A DNA stretch of 64,000 bases from Hericium rajendrae (taxonomy: Eukaryota > Basidiomycota > Agaricomycetes > Russulales > Hericiaceae): NCBI GenBank assembly GCA_033439255.1, contig CM065878.1, forward strand, positions 124,001-188,000. The letters are read 5' to 3'. The position numbers and the translations under genes are program-made. Below are positions 46,901 to 57,299 of this stretch, piece by piece. Each line of letters begins with the position of its first letter. Within the stretch, counting starts at the first letter, position 1. The notes below the pieces were generated by a model. It saw only the letters and a program-made list of their open reading frames with translations, had not been told where the DNA came from and did not search any database.

Positions 46901-49144
46901 CTGATGGTGTCTGACACTGTCTGATCCATCTGACTGATATTTGACCTCCAGATTTGAAATCAGACACTCTCAGATTTTCAAAAATTTCAGATATCAAAGA
47001 TTTTGATATATCTATTAGTTAGAGATTAAAAACTTATATATCTGACAATAAATGTCTTTTCTTGAATGTAAAAGTCTGATCAGATATTTGCTTCTCAAGA
47101 TTGCTTTCAGGTGGATCAGGTCAATCAGAAGCTGTCAGTAGGGTTAGAAATTGTCAGGTCAATCAGAAAGTTGTCAACCTTCCTGATGTGCACAAGGCAT
47201 GATAAGTGTCATAGCTGTGCAGGAGGTCCAGTGGCCATGCTCACCAATGTTAAGCTGTAGTAGGCCTATATATAAGATGCAATGTGCAGTGAGGATGTGT
47301 GAGATATTGAGAGCCATGCATGAGGCATAGAGGGTGAGCATAAGGCATACAGGCCCATATGTAAGGCTGCTACTAGCTTGTACAGGAGATCAACAGGGTG
47401 TGGTGGCCATGCACAGGGTGCTGCAAGCATGTGCAGAGTGTCAAGATGCTGTGGGCCTGTACATGAAGTACAGTAAGCATCTATAGGATGGTGGCTTGTA
47501 TGCAAGATGTAGTGTAGCATGATAAGCATGCATAAGGCACTAAGCCTATGCATGGCTTGGTATGTCTGTGTATGAGGCATGAGGCACAAGGTACAGGCAG
47601 GTGACACACCTGCACATAGCAACACACAATGCATGTATATAGTTGTGCTGGCTGACATGCTCACATTTAGCTGTAGTCATCTCTAAGCTGTCACTGGCCC
47701 ATCCACAAGGTACATCGAGATGTGGTAGATTAGCATAGGGTGTGACCAGTGAACATGAGGCATAGTGAGCTGGCATGAGGTGTAGCAGGCATGCATGAGG
47801 CACTGGCCCCAGCACAATGCTACATGCCAAGTATAAGACATGAGGTACAGGCCTGCATGCAAGATGTCAGTATACCTGTACATAACCATATATAACGGTA
47901 ATTTATATACCTTCATTGATGATAAAAAAAAAGGAATCGTTTTGCCATGCACAGCATTGGCCCTCTTCCACCAAGTGAATTAATGCATTAGCCGGGCCAA
48001 GCATGTTCATCACAGAAAATACACACCGTAATGAAAGGTTAGAAACTCCCTTATCAGTGATATCAACAAATCTGACGTGTATTCTTCGAAATCTGCAGGT
48101 ATTGTAACACCTCCGTCTGGATTGTAGATCAACTGTAGAGTTGGTTTCCTGGACTTCTTGACTGTGTGGCCCGGTTCATTGGAATCATCCCCGGGACCTT
48201 CTGGAGTCAGCACCGCAGACCAAAGCATGAAATTCTGCATACCATATAGAGCTTCGGCATAGGATGTCCAGGCCGACATCATTGGCTGCTCATCCCAGTC
48301 CTTCACTGCTTCTGCGAGGGTTGGCTGTCCGAGGTCACCGTTGTAATCGAACCTGGATTCATTCAATATCACTCGACTATGGAAAAGGTTAGATCATACT
48401 TCCGGACCACCGCCGTCCCCTCTTCGTCTAGCCATGTCCTCAGGACCACTACGGACATCCCAAGATGTGACCGCATTTGTGTGGCGAATGACTTGGTGTA
48501 CTCGCCAGCATGCTTAGATGCTTGTCTGCATAGAGACGACATGAGGACAGATACTGGACATACAGCAACAGTACGGACCTGGCCTGCACATCAGGAGGAG
48601 CCTCCGTCTTTGTCCACAATGCAGCATACTCCTCATATTGGGTCATCTTGTCCGGAGTAAGGTTGTTCATCACCTGACTCACTGCCCGGGAGTAGATCGC
48701 AATGTGGGCTTTGCTTCCAGGCTGCGCACCACCAGATAGTACTTTGGCATGCTCCATGATGGCATCGCGTTCCATGTGCTGGACTACGGCCTTGAGTGTC
48801 CATGTTCGGACATACTTAAATGAGTCCGCCTTCCGAAGCCGGTGCCTGCCATGTTTTAGCAGCCACTCGTGTATCAACTATATAGCGAAAGTGAGTTAGC
48901 AGCGACAGCTCATCAACAGATGCAGGCATACCCACTGGACCCTGGTCAACTCAAGACCCCTGTATGAAAAACGGCCAAAGAATTGACCACCAGGTGCCTT
49001 GAGGTCCGTAATGATACGACGTCGTCCAGCCTTCCCGGTCTCCTTAAAGGCCTTCAACTGTGTTTTGAGAAAGTCAATCTCGTCCTCCGACAGATCAGTC
49101 TTGACAGACTTGGACTTTTTCTGTGGAAGGGGACCTCTCGGCAT
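34975..49144 (-). CDS. KDZ-linked divergent HMG-type DNA-binding protein (HMG2), intron hit by nested transposons
   Basis: Eight exons: 48932-49144, 48579-48877, 48400-48525, 48243-48376, 48027-48200, 35848-36635, 35129-35796 and 34975-35074. They join in phase to 833 aa. Exon 3 is 126 nt, exactly as in HMG1. The divergent HMG-type block (YVRTWTLKAVVQHMERDAI...YEEYAALW) ends in PPDVQ as in HMG1, and the second conserved block reads SAIPWAKIKADGFENYIDL. The AREAK repeat of HMG1 is missing, and the end is basic (KKRQETAEKKKAAARR). Intron 5 runs from 48026 to 36636 because 11.3 kb of nested transposons lies inside it. The splice ends GTGTGT and AATCAG are intact, so splicing is still possible in principle. 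Confidence 0.78.
39013..39206. mobile_element. M1: 194-bp foldback MITE in copy B
   Basis: The segment is absent from copies A and C. It starts CATCAGGAAACTCTTCACTT and ends in the inverse form (CTTTTCTGATG at the end on the reverse reading). Long arms around TTTACTGTTGTAGGTCTGAT make nearly the whole element a hairpin. The flanking dinucleotide AT is duplicated (39011-39012, 39207-39208). Confidence 0.8.
41334..47188. mobile_element. D: about 580-bp foldback element, split by AT-rich copy C
   Basis: The left piece is 41334-41538 and the right piece 46813-47188. Both outer ends read CATCAGGAAGGTTGACAACT going inward, and the arms stay matched for over 200 bp. The flanking TG is duplicated (41332-41333 and 47189-47190), judged from uninterrupted copy A. 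The terminal CATCAGGAA and two-base duplication are shared with M1, so they are probably one family. No coding capacity. Confidence 0.8.
41539..46812. mobile_element. AT-rich 5.27-kb repeat, copy C
   Basis: Copy C is 5,274 bp, inserted into the left arm of D in the same orientation as A. It is almost identical to copy A and of equal length, differing by a few single-base changes and compensating one-base indels. It is the youngest insertion in the nest. Confidence 0.85.
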
Positions 49145-49478
49145 TAAATTGAAAGTAGGAGGGGCGAACTGAGGGAAGGGGCGGAAGAAGGCAAACTGAT
49201 CAGCAAATGGATTATAGTGCAGCGGAACGACATGGACTGACTTTTTTTTTGTTTTTCATGTACGTCCTCAGACATACGGTCTTCAAAGGTAACCAATATG
49301 ATCCGATCTTTGTCCAATGCTGTACAGGCCGAATGAGGAATCCATCACCGGCAATCTCCTGCCGAAGCACATGTGGATAGCCGAATGCTTGGTGACAAAC
49401 CTCTGCCACATCAAAGACCTCGACCAACCAGCCTTACTTTCCGCGCTGATCCTCATTTCCGCTCATTCCCCAAGTGAG
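49145..49478. promoter_or_regulatory. HMG2/TET2 divergent intergenic region
   Basis: A 334-bp gap lies between divergent starts, the equivalent of 12747-13601 in E1 but shorter. There is no gene. The GGACAATAGAA repeats of E1 are not present. An in-frame upstream ATG at about 49320 extends the TET2 frame and cannot be ruled out as the true start. Confidence 0.4.
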
Positions 49479-50915
49479 ATGTCCGAAGTCAAAGCAATCT
49501 CAATCTATCTGAAACACATGTTTCATTGCTATTTGGCTAACCACCAGAAGGTCGACTTTGCCAATCCTGCCCCGATCCCATACTGGATGCTGTCATCCAG
49601 CCTGCGCTGCGAGCTGGATTATATTGCCCGGGAGTTGGTTGCTGCTTTTCTAAACCGTAGTATGTGTATCAATTTGAAAATGAGATGATTGAAAACTGAT
49701 GTAACTTCAGTCCGGATGACTTGGGATGCACAGCGTTACGCCAGCCGCATTCCGAAGAAATACACCGGACTCAACTCACCGACAGAAGCATCCCTACACC
49801 GGCGTTACCCGGGCCTAACCTGGGGTACCAACAATACCTCGTGGCCTCTGATTGATGTCCCAATGACGGTCTCGGATACACACACCAATCACCTGGTGTG
49901 GTACCTACCAGGTGTGCTGTCCCTGGAACGACAGGTGGCAACTCGCATTTGACATCACCCGTCATTGTGTTGATCAATTGCTTGTGCAGGCCATCATGTT
50001 CAATGCTGCAAAGATCCTCGAGCCCCTCTTCCAAAGGAGCTGGACTGAAATTTACAGAAAGAATGGGCCGACGAATCCAGGACCAGCAGGATCGGGCATT
50101 GTCAAGTCCGCGAAGCAAGCAGCAGGCTCGAGGTCCAAGGGAACGAGGTCCGAAGCCATGAAGTCTCTGACTCGTCATGCTCAAAACCTTTATCATAATC
50201 CGGTAGTCTGCACCTTGCATCCTGGCTTTGTAGATTTGTCCCCAGCATGGTTTGCACTCGGCCATGAGGTATGAGACCCTTCCTTCTATCGTCGATGTAG
50301 AATTCAGTGTGTACCTGGATTTCGCTGTAGGACACTCACTTTCCCCTCTACACGTCTGTCTCCCTCAAGACACAGCGGGCAAAAGAATGGCTGCTAGCAT
50401 TCCAGGAATCAGGCGCGATCATGAGTGCAATTCTTGGGGTCATATACCCAGAATTACACGAGGCTGGCATATGCACGTTGGAACGGCTCAGAGATATGCC
50501 GGAGTTTCGTGAAGTGATGTGCCACTGGACATCTGCATTTAGTGGTGTCTCGATCATCTCTAACCGGGCCACCATGCCGCATAGAGATATGGGAGGTCGC
50601 GCCGAATGGCCAGATCTCCTGGCGACGATCGGCACATATCCTGATGCAGAACTGCACCTCCAGAATCTCAACCTGAGGTTTGCATACAGGTCCGGGACAC
50701 TAGCTGCGGTCTGCTCAAAAATGGTAATCCATGCAGTCCCAGAATGTGAACCGGACAGGGTGTGTTATGCATTTTGGATGAGAGATGCAGTGCACGAGCG
50801 CATGATCGTCAAAGCACTGGACTGGTGCAATGACAGTCAGTTCAACATCCCATCCGAACCCGACGTAACGGACGAGTCATCGCAGACTCACGCATCATTA
50901 CCTTTTTCATTGTAA
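49479..50915 (+). CDS. TET/JBP-family 2-oxoglutarate/Fe(II) dioxygenase (TET2)
   Basis: Four exons (49479-49659, 49711-49934, 49990-50268, 50370-50915) join in phase to 409 aa, the same exon number and length as TET1. The catalytic residues are H299-x-D301 in ATMPHRDMGG, H349 in MVIHAV, and R358 in PDRVCYAFWMRDAVH; all are present. The start at 49479 was chosen because similarity to TET1 begins there. KDZ2 follows after 156 bp on the same strand. The N-terminal half differs strongly from TET1 while the catalytic end is well kept, so the two are old paralogues rather than recent copies. Predicted active on methylated DNA bases. Confidence 0.9.
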
Positions 50916-51071
50916 TAGCATATTCTTATCCCCGATGCTGTGAGATTCCTTGTGTCCCCACAATCCCCTTCCTCTGCTGTTCCTCCGTCTGCAGTTCTTC
51001 AGTACCATTTTCTTCAGTTGCTGGCCTGACTTTGCTCCCCCTTCCCAATATCCTCTTTACCGCTTTAATAG

Positions 51072-54000
51072 ATGCCACCCAGAGTGAAGAAAGGCCGTGG
51101 CATACGGATCGTCATGCAAGAAGAACTTGAGACTGGGCGTGGAACACGGAAAGTCAGTCGGCCAGCGGCTCAACCCAAGCAAACCAAGGAGGCCGATGAT
51201 GCCTCATCAGACCGGAATGGAAGCAGAAAGTGTGCCCGTGCTGACAGAAAGGGTGATTTGTCACGGACTACCCGCCAAGGATCTACAGCCAAGGCCGATG
51301 GAGCTGCACACGTCTCCCCAGAAGCTCCGGTCATGACCGAGCAAGACTGGGAGCTGTATCATGCCCAGTCACTTAAACCGCGGAAACCCCGTGTACGTCT
51401 CCAGCTTTGGAATTCATTTCTGTCCTAATATCATTCATGTAGACAGACCGAACATGGCTGACCGAATGGACAGACACCAAAGATGACTACATTCACACGA
51501 TTCTCCAGGGTGAGGCCCGAGAGGACACATGCGCCACAGTGCAATGCAAACGGAAACCCGAATGGCAGTGCAAGGACTGCTTCTCCAGTCCGCAATTCTG
51601 CGCAAAGTGTTGTAAAAGGTGCCACAGTCATTTGCCATTCCACCGTGTTCAAAAATGGACCGGTACGCATTATGAGCCAGCTTGGCTCAGTGAACTCGGC
51701 GTTCTCATATATCTGGGACATGCTGGCTCACGCTGTCCGTCTATTGCTGGGAATGGCCATGATTCAGATAGCGCAGAATCCAGGACGACTGTTTCTTCCG
51801 GGATGACTCCTCGACCATCCAGCCATTCTATTCAAGACCCGAACCATTCATTCACAGCATTCCGTTCACCATCAAGTTCTTCCTCCCGAGGCCCTTCACC
51901 CCCTGCCACGAATGACATCCTATCAGGTTCAGAGGATGGGTACTCAGAGATCGGTAATTCAGAAGTTGTGTCACGGGCTGCTACGACTTGTCCGCCATCT
52001 CCAAGTGAATCGACTACCACCAGCAACACCAGCAGATCACATATCCGGTCAGTCTTAGAGACCGTCCATGTTGGTAGAGGCCACCGGAAGGAGAAAGAAG
52101 GGACCATTTCTACTGTGACTTCCCAGGAACCCCACATTGATGACTCTGACACTGATACTCCAGCCACATCCATGCATTTACTCCCCAATCGTCGCATCAC
52201 TAGTACTCATGGAGACACAGGGGATATTGGACGATCAGCCAGGCTGGTGTCCGATGTACTTTCAGAATCTGAGGCTGAGTCACTACCAGCTGCCTCCAAA
52301 TCCATGCGCGGCCGCCTCATCACACGACCTCATCACAGCCGACAACCATCCCCATCACCACCCACACCCTTATCATCAACCCGAAGGATGACTACATGCT
52401 CACATAATGGAGCTCAGTCCAACGACAACCACCGAGGACCGGGGCCCAATTGTAGGACACCAAGTCCGGTGCCTACCATCCACTTTGACGAGTTCCAACG
52501 TGCTTCTGCCTACATGGCGAAGACTGAACAGGAAGCCATAGAATGTGGTGTCTTCCAGAAGGACTGGCCATGTACGCTAGCTGCGAGCCTCCTTGATGAC
52601 GATGATTATGTCCATGAGGATGATGGAGACACCGATTGGGAGCATGTCAACGAGGAAGATACCTTGGCGGAGGCTGAACGTCAGGCCCGGAGTCAGAGGC
52701 TCCATGCTAGCGAAGATACACCGGATCATATCCTGACCATTGTTGATCGGTCCGGAGTGCACGAATTAGGAGTGGTGAACTGCTATTGCTCTACTGATGA
52801 ACCACTGCACCGTCAACTCCTTCGGAGCAATCTATTTCCAGCATCATTCCGTCGGCCCCAGACTGCGTTCACATTCCAGGTGTTAGAAGACTGTCGTTTG
52901 GACAATCTTGAATGCAAAACCTCATTTTTCCAGTTCTTTGGAAAGCTCCATCGACTAACCAACCCTGCCTTTCCGGATTTGGTTCCTGTTGCGTTGCATG
53001 CCTTAACAGTTCTCTCATTGGCACTAACACATTCTCATAGGACCGTTATCGGGAACTTATGCGGTCTCTGCGGGTATGGAGGCACCTGCAGTATATGCGA
53101 TGGCATGGTTTCGGTCATCGCACTGACATGCCAGGAAATGGAGACTTGGCATTATTCTGTCCCACATGTCCTCAACCAGGAGAAAACATGCTGCCTGAAG
53201 ACCGACTGTGAGTCCATTATTTCCCATCCAGTTCTCTTCGTTGACTGCTGGTTTTCAGTGACCTCGATGCACGTATACAAATGCAGGATGGCAACTTTAC
53301 TGCCCAGCTGGAGAAGATGAGAAGACCGGACAACGATTTCGCTTTGAGCGATGGCACTGGGTTCATGGTCGAGAGCAAAAGATACCATCAACATCTCTGC
53401 AGCAATCGGGAGGTCAGGCAAGAGGTGCAACTAAGTAGCATATTGCATTATGTGGTTGGTAACCGTTTTGCCTGCAACAGCGATCCACATGCAATGACCA
53501 CCGCGCGGTAAATCAAGCCAATGCCCGGAAGAGTAATTTATACTCATCCGGTTTGGGGTCCGCTGCCTGCATGCATGGGGCATTTATACCACACACGACA
53601 GTGGACTTTCAAAAGGGTGAACGGTAGGTGTATCTCTCTGTCAGTCCACAAAGATAATGTTGTGCTGACAGATAGTCTGCAGTCAAGTCAATATGGATTA
53701 CTCCGTCTGCCAAGGGTTGGGGTACAAGTCGCAAGGTCTGACTACAGCGAGACTCTTGTATGACATCGCTTGCCAGTGGTTTGTCAATTTCTACTCACGT
53801 GTGGACCGGAGCGAATTTTTGGAACTACCTCCGGACATGGAAATTATATCCGGTATTGGTCTTTTCCACATCCACGGTCACCGGCAAGAATGCCTCGCTC
53901 GGTTTTCACCAACGTTCATTCCGGGCGCACACCAGGTGGATGGGGAGATATTGGAGACATTGTGGGCTCCTTTGAACGAGATCTCACGAAGTACGAGAGG

Positions 54001-55584
54001 GATGTCTATCTCTCACAGGAGGGAGATTTTGGATGATCACATGAATGACTCAAATTGGAAGAAGCTTGTACACAGCGGTATGCATGTTTCGATCATTGTA
54101 TGAGCTCCCTGACCAGTACTGAAAGTCGGGAGCAGTGAAGTCATTGTGCAAGAAGTGGAAGAAGTCAGCAACAGGTCTCGAGATTGCTGAGACAGCATTC
54201 GCAGATTTTGATCACACAGTGCCTGACGACGTCCATGATGGATGGAAGAAGATAGAAGAGACTGCACAGAAGAACCGCTTACGGGATATAAAAGCAATGG
54301 ATGTATATGATCTGCAGATCGACGGACGTATGCTCCCAGCCATCCTCAGCCTGGAGAACAATTGCTAATGTCATAGACAGTACCAGGAAAAGCGGAAATG
54401 GAAAACCGACTTGTGGCTGCAGTGGAGTCTGACAGGCTTCGTGGTTGCACTGCATGGATTCACTCGGGACTCAAGATAGAAGAGGCTCAGTGCATTGTCC
54501 GATTTACCATTCCTTTATTCTGATGGAGCCAATGGTCATGCTAGGCTACAGCTGGCAGCATACGTCCGAAGCGTTGGTAAAACTGCTACATTAAACCAGC
54601 AGAACACCATCGCAGAACGACGACGACGGCTGCAGACCCAAATTGATCAGTTTGAACGGCGGAGTCTGCCTTACATGTCCGAAGGCGAGGATTGGATCCC
54701 CGGATTCACTATCGGACGGATGATCGATGACGGCGCCGAATACGATGAACTATGGGAGGACGTCTGCACTGAATATTCGAGACCTCTCATCGACGACGAT
54801 GCAGCAATTCCGCCAGAGCGCGTTGCCCTTCCATTGCCCTCCACTGTGGGAAAGGCACTGGCCACTACTCATGGACTTCACGGCGTGTTGGAACAGGAAA
54901 TTGACCTTCGGATCGGGCAAATGAACGATGCGCTTAGTCAGCTCTGTATAGCTCTCAGCGAGAAGGCATTCCAGTTCCGGATGAAGGTGCGGGCGGCCCG
55001 CGGATCACAATGAAAGCGGACAAGGGCTTGGGCAGATATTGAGACTACGGACAAGGTTGTCCAACAGCAGTGCTGTGTCTACAACCGAGCACGATGTGCT
55101 CTAAACAGCCTTGGGCTTGCAGATTCTGACACATTGAAGACTTATAAGGTCTTGCACCGGTCGGACTTACGGGTGCAGACATTTGTCATTGACTCAAGCA
55201 TGCGGGGATCTCGTAATGAACCTCTTTCATGGTTCTGGAGACTGGGACGGAAAGGCGAGAATGACAGTAAATGGACAATGGAATGTGGGTCCGGTCTGCT
55301 GCATTCAACATGATCCCTGTCACTGATGGAGAATTGTAGTTTATCGTGTTCACTGGCTACGGTCTCGGGCCCAGATGAAGCAATGGCGTGCGGAGCGGGA
55401 AGCCCTTCCAAGGGAGATGGCACAAACGATCAATTACTTCACCAAGAGGGCAGAACGGTGGGGAAAATGGAAGGCCAACAACACAGATCCAGGGCACCAA
55501 AGCTATGCCTCCAGACAGATGGCACTCTGGATTAGCATGGCCAATCAGGCAGAGAGTGCATTTGCAGAGGCATTGGCACAATAG
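51072..55584 (+). pseudogene. KDZ transposase with CxC2 cysteine cluster, one internal stop (KDZ2)
   Basis: Early exons are 51072-51392 (107 codons, as in KDZ1), 51443-52987, 53041-53207, 53259 to about 53414, 53481-53623 (143 nt, as in KDZ1) and 53683-54077; further exons run to the stop at 55584. The CxC2 cluster reads CATVQCKRKPEWQCKDC then CAKCCKRCH. Core motifs are LDNLECKT, QMQDGNF, TCNDHRAVN, LLYDIACQW, GLFHIHGHRQEC, DGEILETLWAPLNEISRS and DDHMNDSNWKK. An acidic, Ser-rich insert of about 230 residues separates CxC2 from the core. The only lesion found is TGA at 55011-55013, where KDZ1 has an Arg codon; this removes the last 180 or so residues. The catalytic region lies upstream, so partial function is conceivable. 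Confidence 0.88.
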
Positions 55585-55880
55585 TACTTCAACAATGTTC
55601 ATGCCTTTTTGATTTGTGGTATCAAACCCGGAGACGAAGAATGTGCATTAAAAACATCACAAAAGAATGACTGTACAAGTAATATTATTCTCAGGCAGAT
55701 GGCTGGACCAAAAATGGAGCACGCCTCACGGAAGGTCGGATTGAATCAGGAACAACACAGTATCTCAAGCCAGTCCCGGTCCTACTGTGTGTACGTTTAG
55801 TTGCAGCATGACTTCCCTTTTTTGCTGTCCTTGGGTACATCTCACTGCAGTTGCTGGTGCACCTCCCCCTCTACAAACCG
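55585..55880. other. Short gap between convergent KDZ2 and B3
   Basis: About 300 bp between two 3' ends. No gene or inverted repeat is apparent, so E2 does not end here. Confidence 0.4.
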
Positions 55881-55959
55881 TCACACAAATTCCAGGTCTG
55901 CTGAACTCGCCCGAGACATCTCCGCAAGTAGTGCTTGCAGATCAACCTCTGACGGGGGT

Positions 55960-56446
55960 TGTAACGGATGGTTTATAAATTACTACTATAGTCTTCTACT
56001 TTCTTACTCTTTTCTACCTGGCTTACTTTTCGAGTTTTGCAGAGTTTCCTTATTAGGATAGCTGAGTTTGAATCATGTACTTAGAGTGGATTTCCTTATT
56101 GGGAATAAGCATCTATCTTGCCAACTCACCACCATCTGTCTGCTTTTGTCTCAGTCTCTGCTTGTTCTCCTCATATCTGAAAGGTTCTCTTGGGATCCAA
56201 CCCTCAAAGGAAGGTGTGTGGCCCCCAAAACCCTCATCAGGAGGTCTATATCTGCTGCTGGCCCTCAGAGGAGGTGCCAGCTCATCACTCATCTGCTTGG
56301 CTGCAGGACTGAGGCATCCTCGGTTCTGTTAGCTCTAGCTCGTGGACTCTCTCTAGGAGGTCTACGACACCTTTATACCCTCCTCACTCGCTCACCTACC
56401 TTGGACTTCCTGGGCAGTAGCGGCTCGACCTCTATCGTCCGTTACA
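55960..56446. repeat. 5' LTR
   Basis: 487 bp, TG...CA ends with TGTAACGG/CCGTTACA inverted termini. It is followed by AAGGTGGACATATCC, in which TGGACATATCC could be a primer-binding site; I cannot assign the tRNA. Confidence 0.9.
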
Positions 56447-56501
56447 AAGGTGGACATATCCGGAAGTCCACTTGTCTCTGGCTGGCTGGTGAGGACTTCA
56501 C

Positions 56502-57287
56502 ATGTCTCATTCAGTTCCCCTCTCCCTGGACGTGGCATCCATGTCCAGGTTCCTTATCTCAAGCGACGATGTCAAGTCGTCTTATCGCCATTCACTGGAG
56601 AGCCGTGTTCTTGCTCTTCGGTCTCATTCCCTTGTCGACAGTGATCTTGTCGACAATGGGCTTGGTATCCGAGCCCATCAGTTTCGGATCAGGGAGCCCT
56701 TGCTCCACTTTGCCTTAGAGGTCATCGAGCGACTTCAATCGTTGCTCGATCAAGTTGGGTTTTGCCTGCCATACCCCCCGAGTTCTGTCTTTATGGTCGA
56801 CAGGGATCTCGTTCTCTGTTCCTGTCTCCATGGGTCACCGTCTCCCTGGGACGTTCGTTGGGCCTGGCGCACTTTGCAGGCACGAGTCGCCGAAGGTGTC
56901 GATATCCTATTCCAGTATGCAGGTGCTCTTCCTCCTGCCATCAAGACTCCTCCTCCTCCTCGAGTTGAGGACCTCAGGGACGTGGAATCCATGTCCCTGG
57001 CAGTCCCAGGAGCTCTCTACCTTCGCACAGACCATGTCCCATGTGTTCTCCGGCCACTGTCTGTTGACGCAAGACTCGCTCGGCCATTCCAGGCCTCCTC
57101 CTCCTCTGGGCAGCTCCCTGCCTCCAGCTCCTCCTTCGGCCCAATTCTGGCTGCTTGGAGGGCTCTATATGCATCTCTAGTCCTCATAGAGATGCTTCGC
57201 TTCATCGCCCTATCAACAGGGCCTTGCCTCGAGAACTCCCATGCCGAGGAGAGGGTCAGGGAGCCTGGTAGTTCACCCCCTCTCTAA
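56502..57287 (+). CDS. 261-codon frame in the LTR element, unknown
   Basis: This is the longest frame of the element, placed about 55 bp after the 5' LTR where gag would be. It has coherent hydrophobic and helical stretches (REPLLHFALEVIERLQSLLD, SPWDVRWAWRTLQARVAEGV), then Pro/Ser-rich linkers. There is no zinc knuckle or known capsid motif. Two overlapping frames are also open, so chance is possible. Confidence 0.35.
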   Translation: MSHSVPLSLDVASMSRFLISSDDVKSSYRHSLESRVLALRSHSLVDSDLVDNGLGIRAHQFRIREPLLHFALEVIERLQSLLDQVGFCLPYPPSSVFMVDRDLVLCSCLHGSPSPWDVRWAWRTLQARVAEGVDILFQYAGALPPAIKTPPPPRVEDLRDVESMSLAVPGALYLRTDHVPCVLRPLSVDARLARPFQASSSSGQLPASSSSFGPILAAWRALYASLVLIEMLRFIALSTGPCLENSHAEERVREPGSSPPL

Positions 57288-57299
57288 CTCTCTCATTTC

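Larger units (their letters stand above)
36641..47976. mobile_element. AT-rich repeat copy B, interrupted by MITE M1 and element D
   Basis: Copy B begins at 36641 (TACGATTCC) and runs to the D insertion at 41334. It resumes at 47189 with GCACAAGGCATGATAAG and ends CCACCAAGT at 47976. It differs from copies A and C at many single bases, so it is the older of the three. It lies in intron 5 of HMG2. Confidence 0.8.

Noticed and set aside
55005-55030. An intron removing the KDZ2 stop
   Set aside because: No GT donor and AG acceptor pair with plausible length flank the TGA, and KDZ1 is exonic across the same place.
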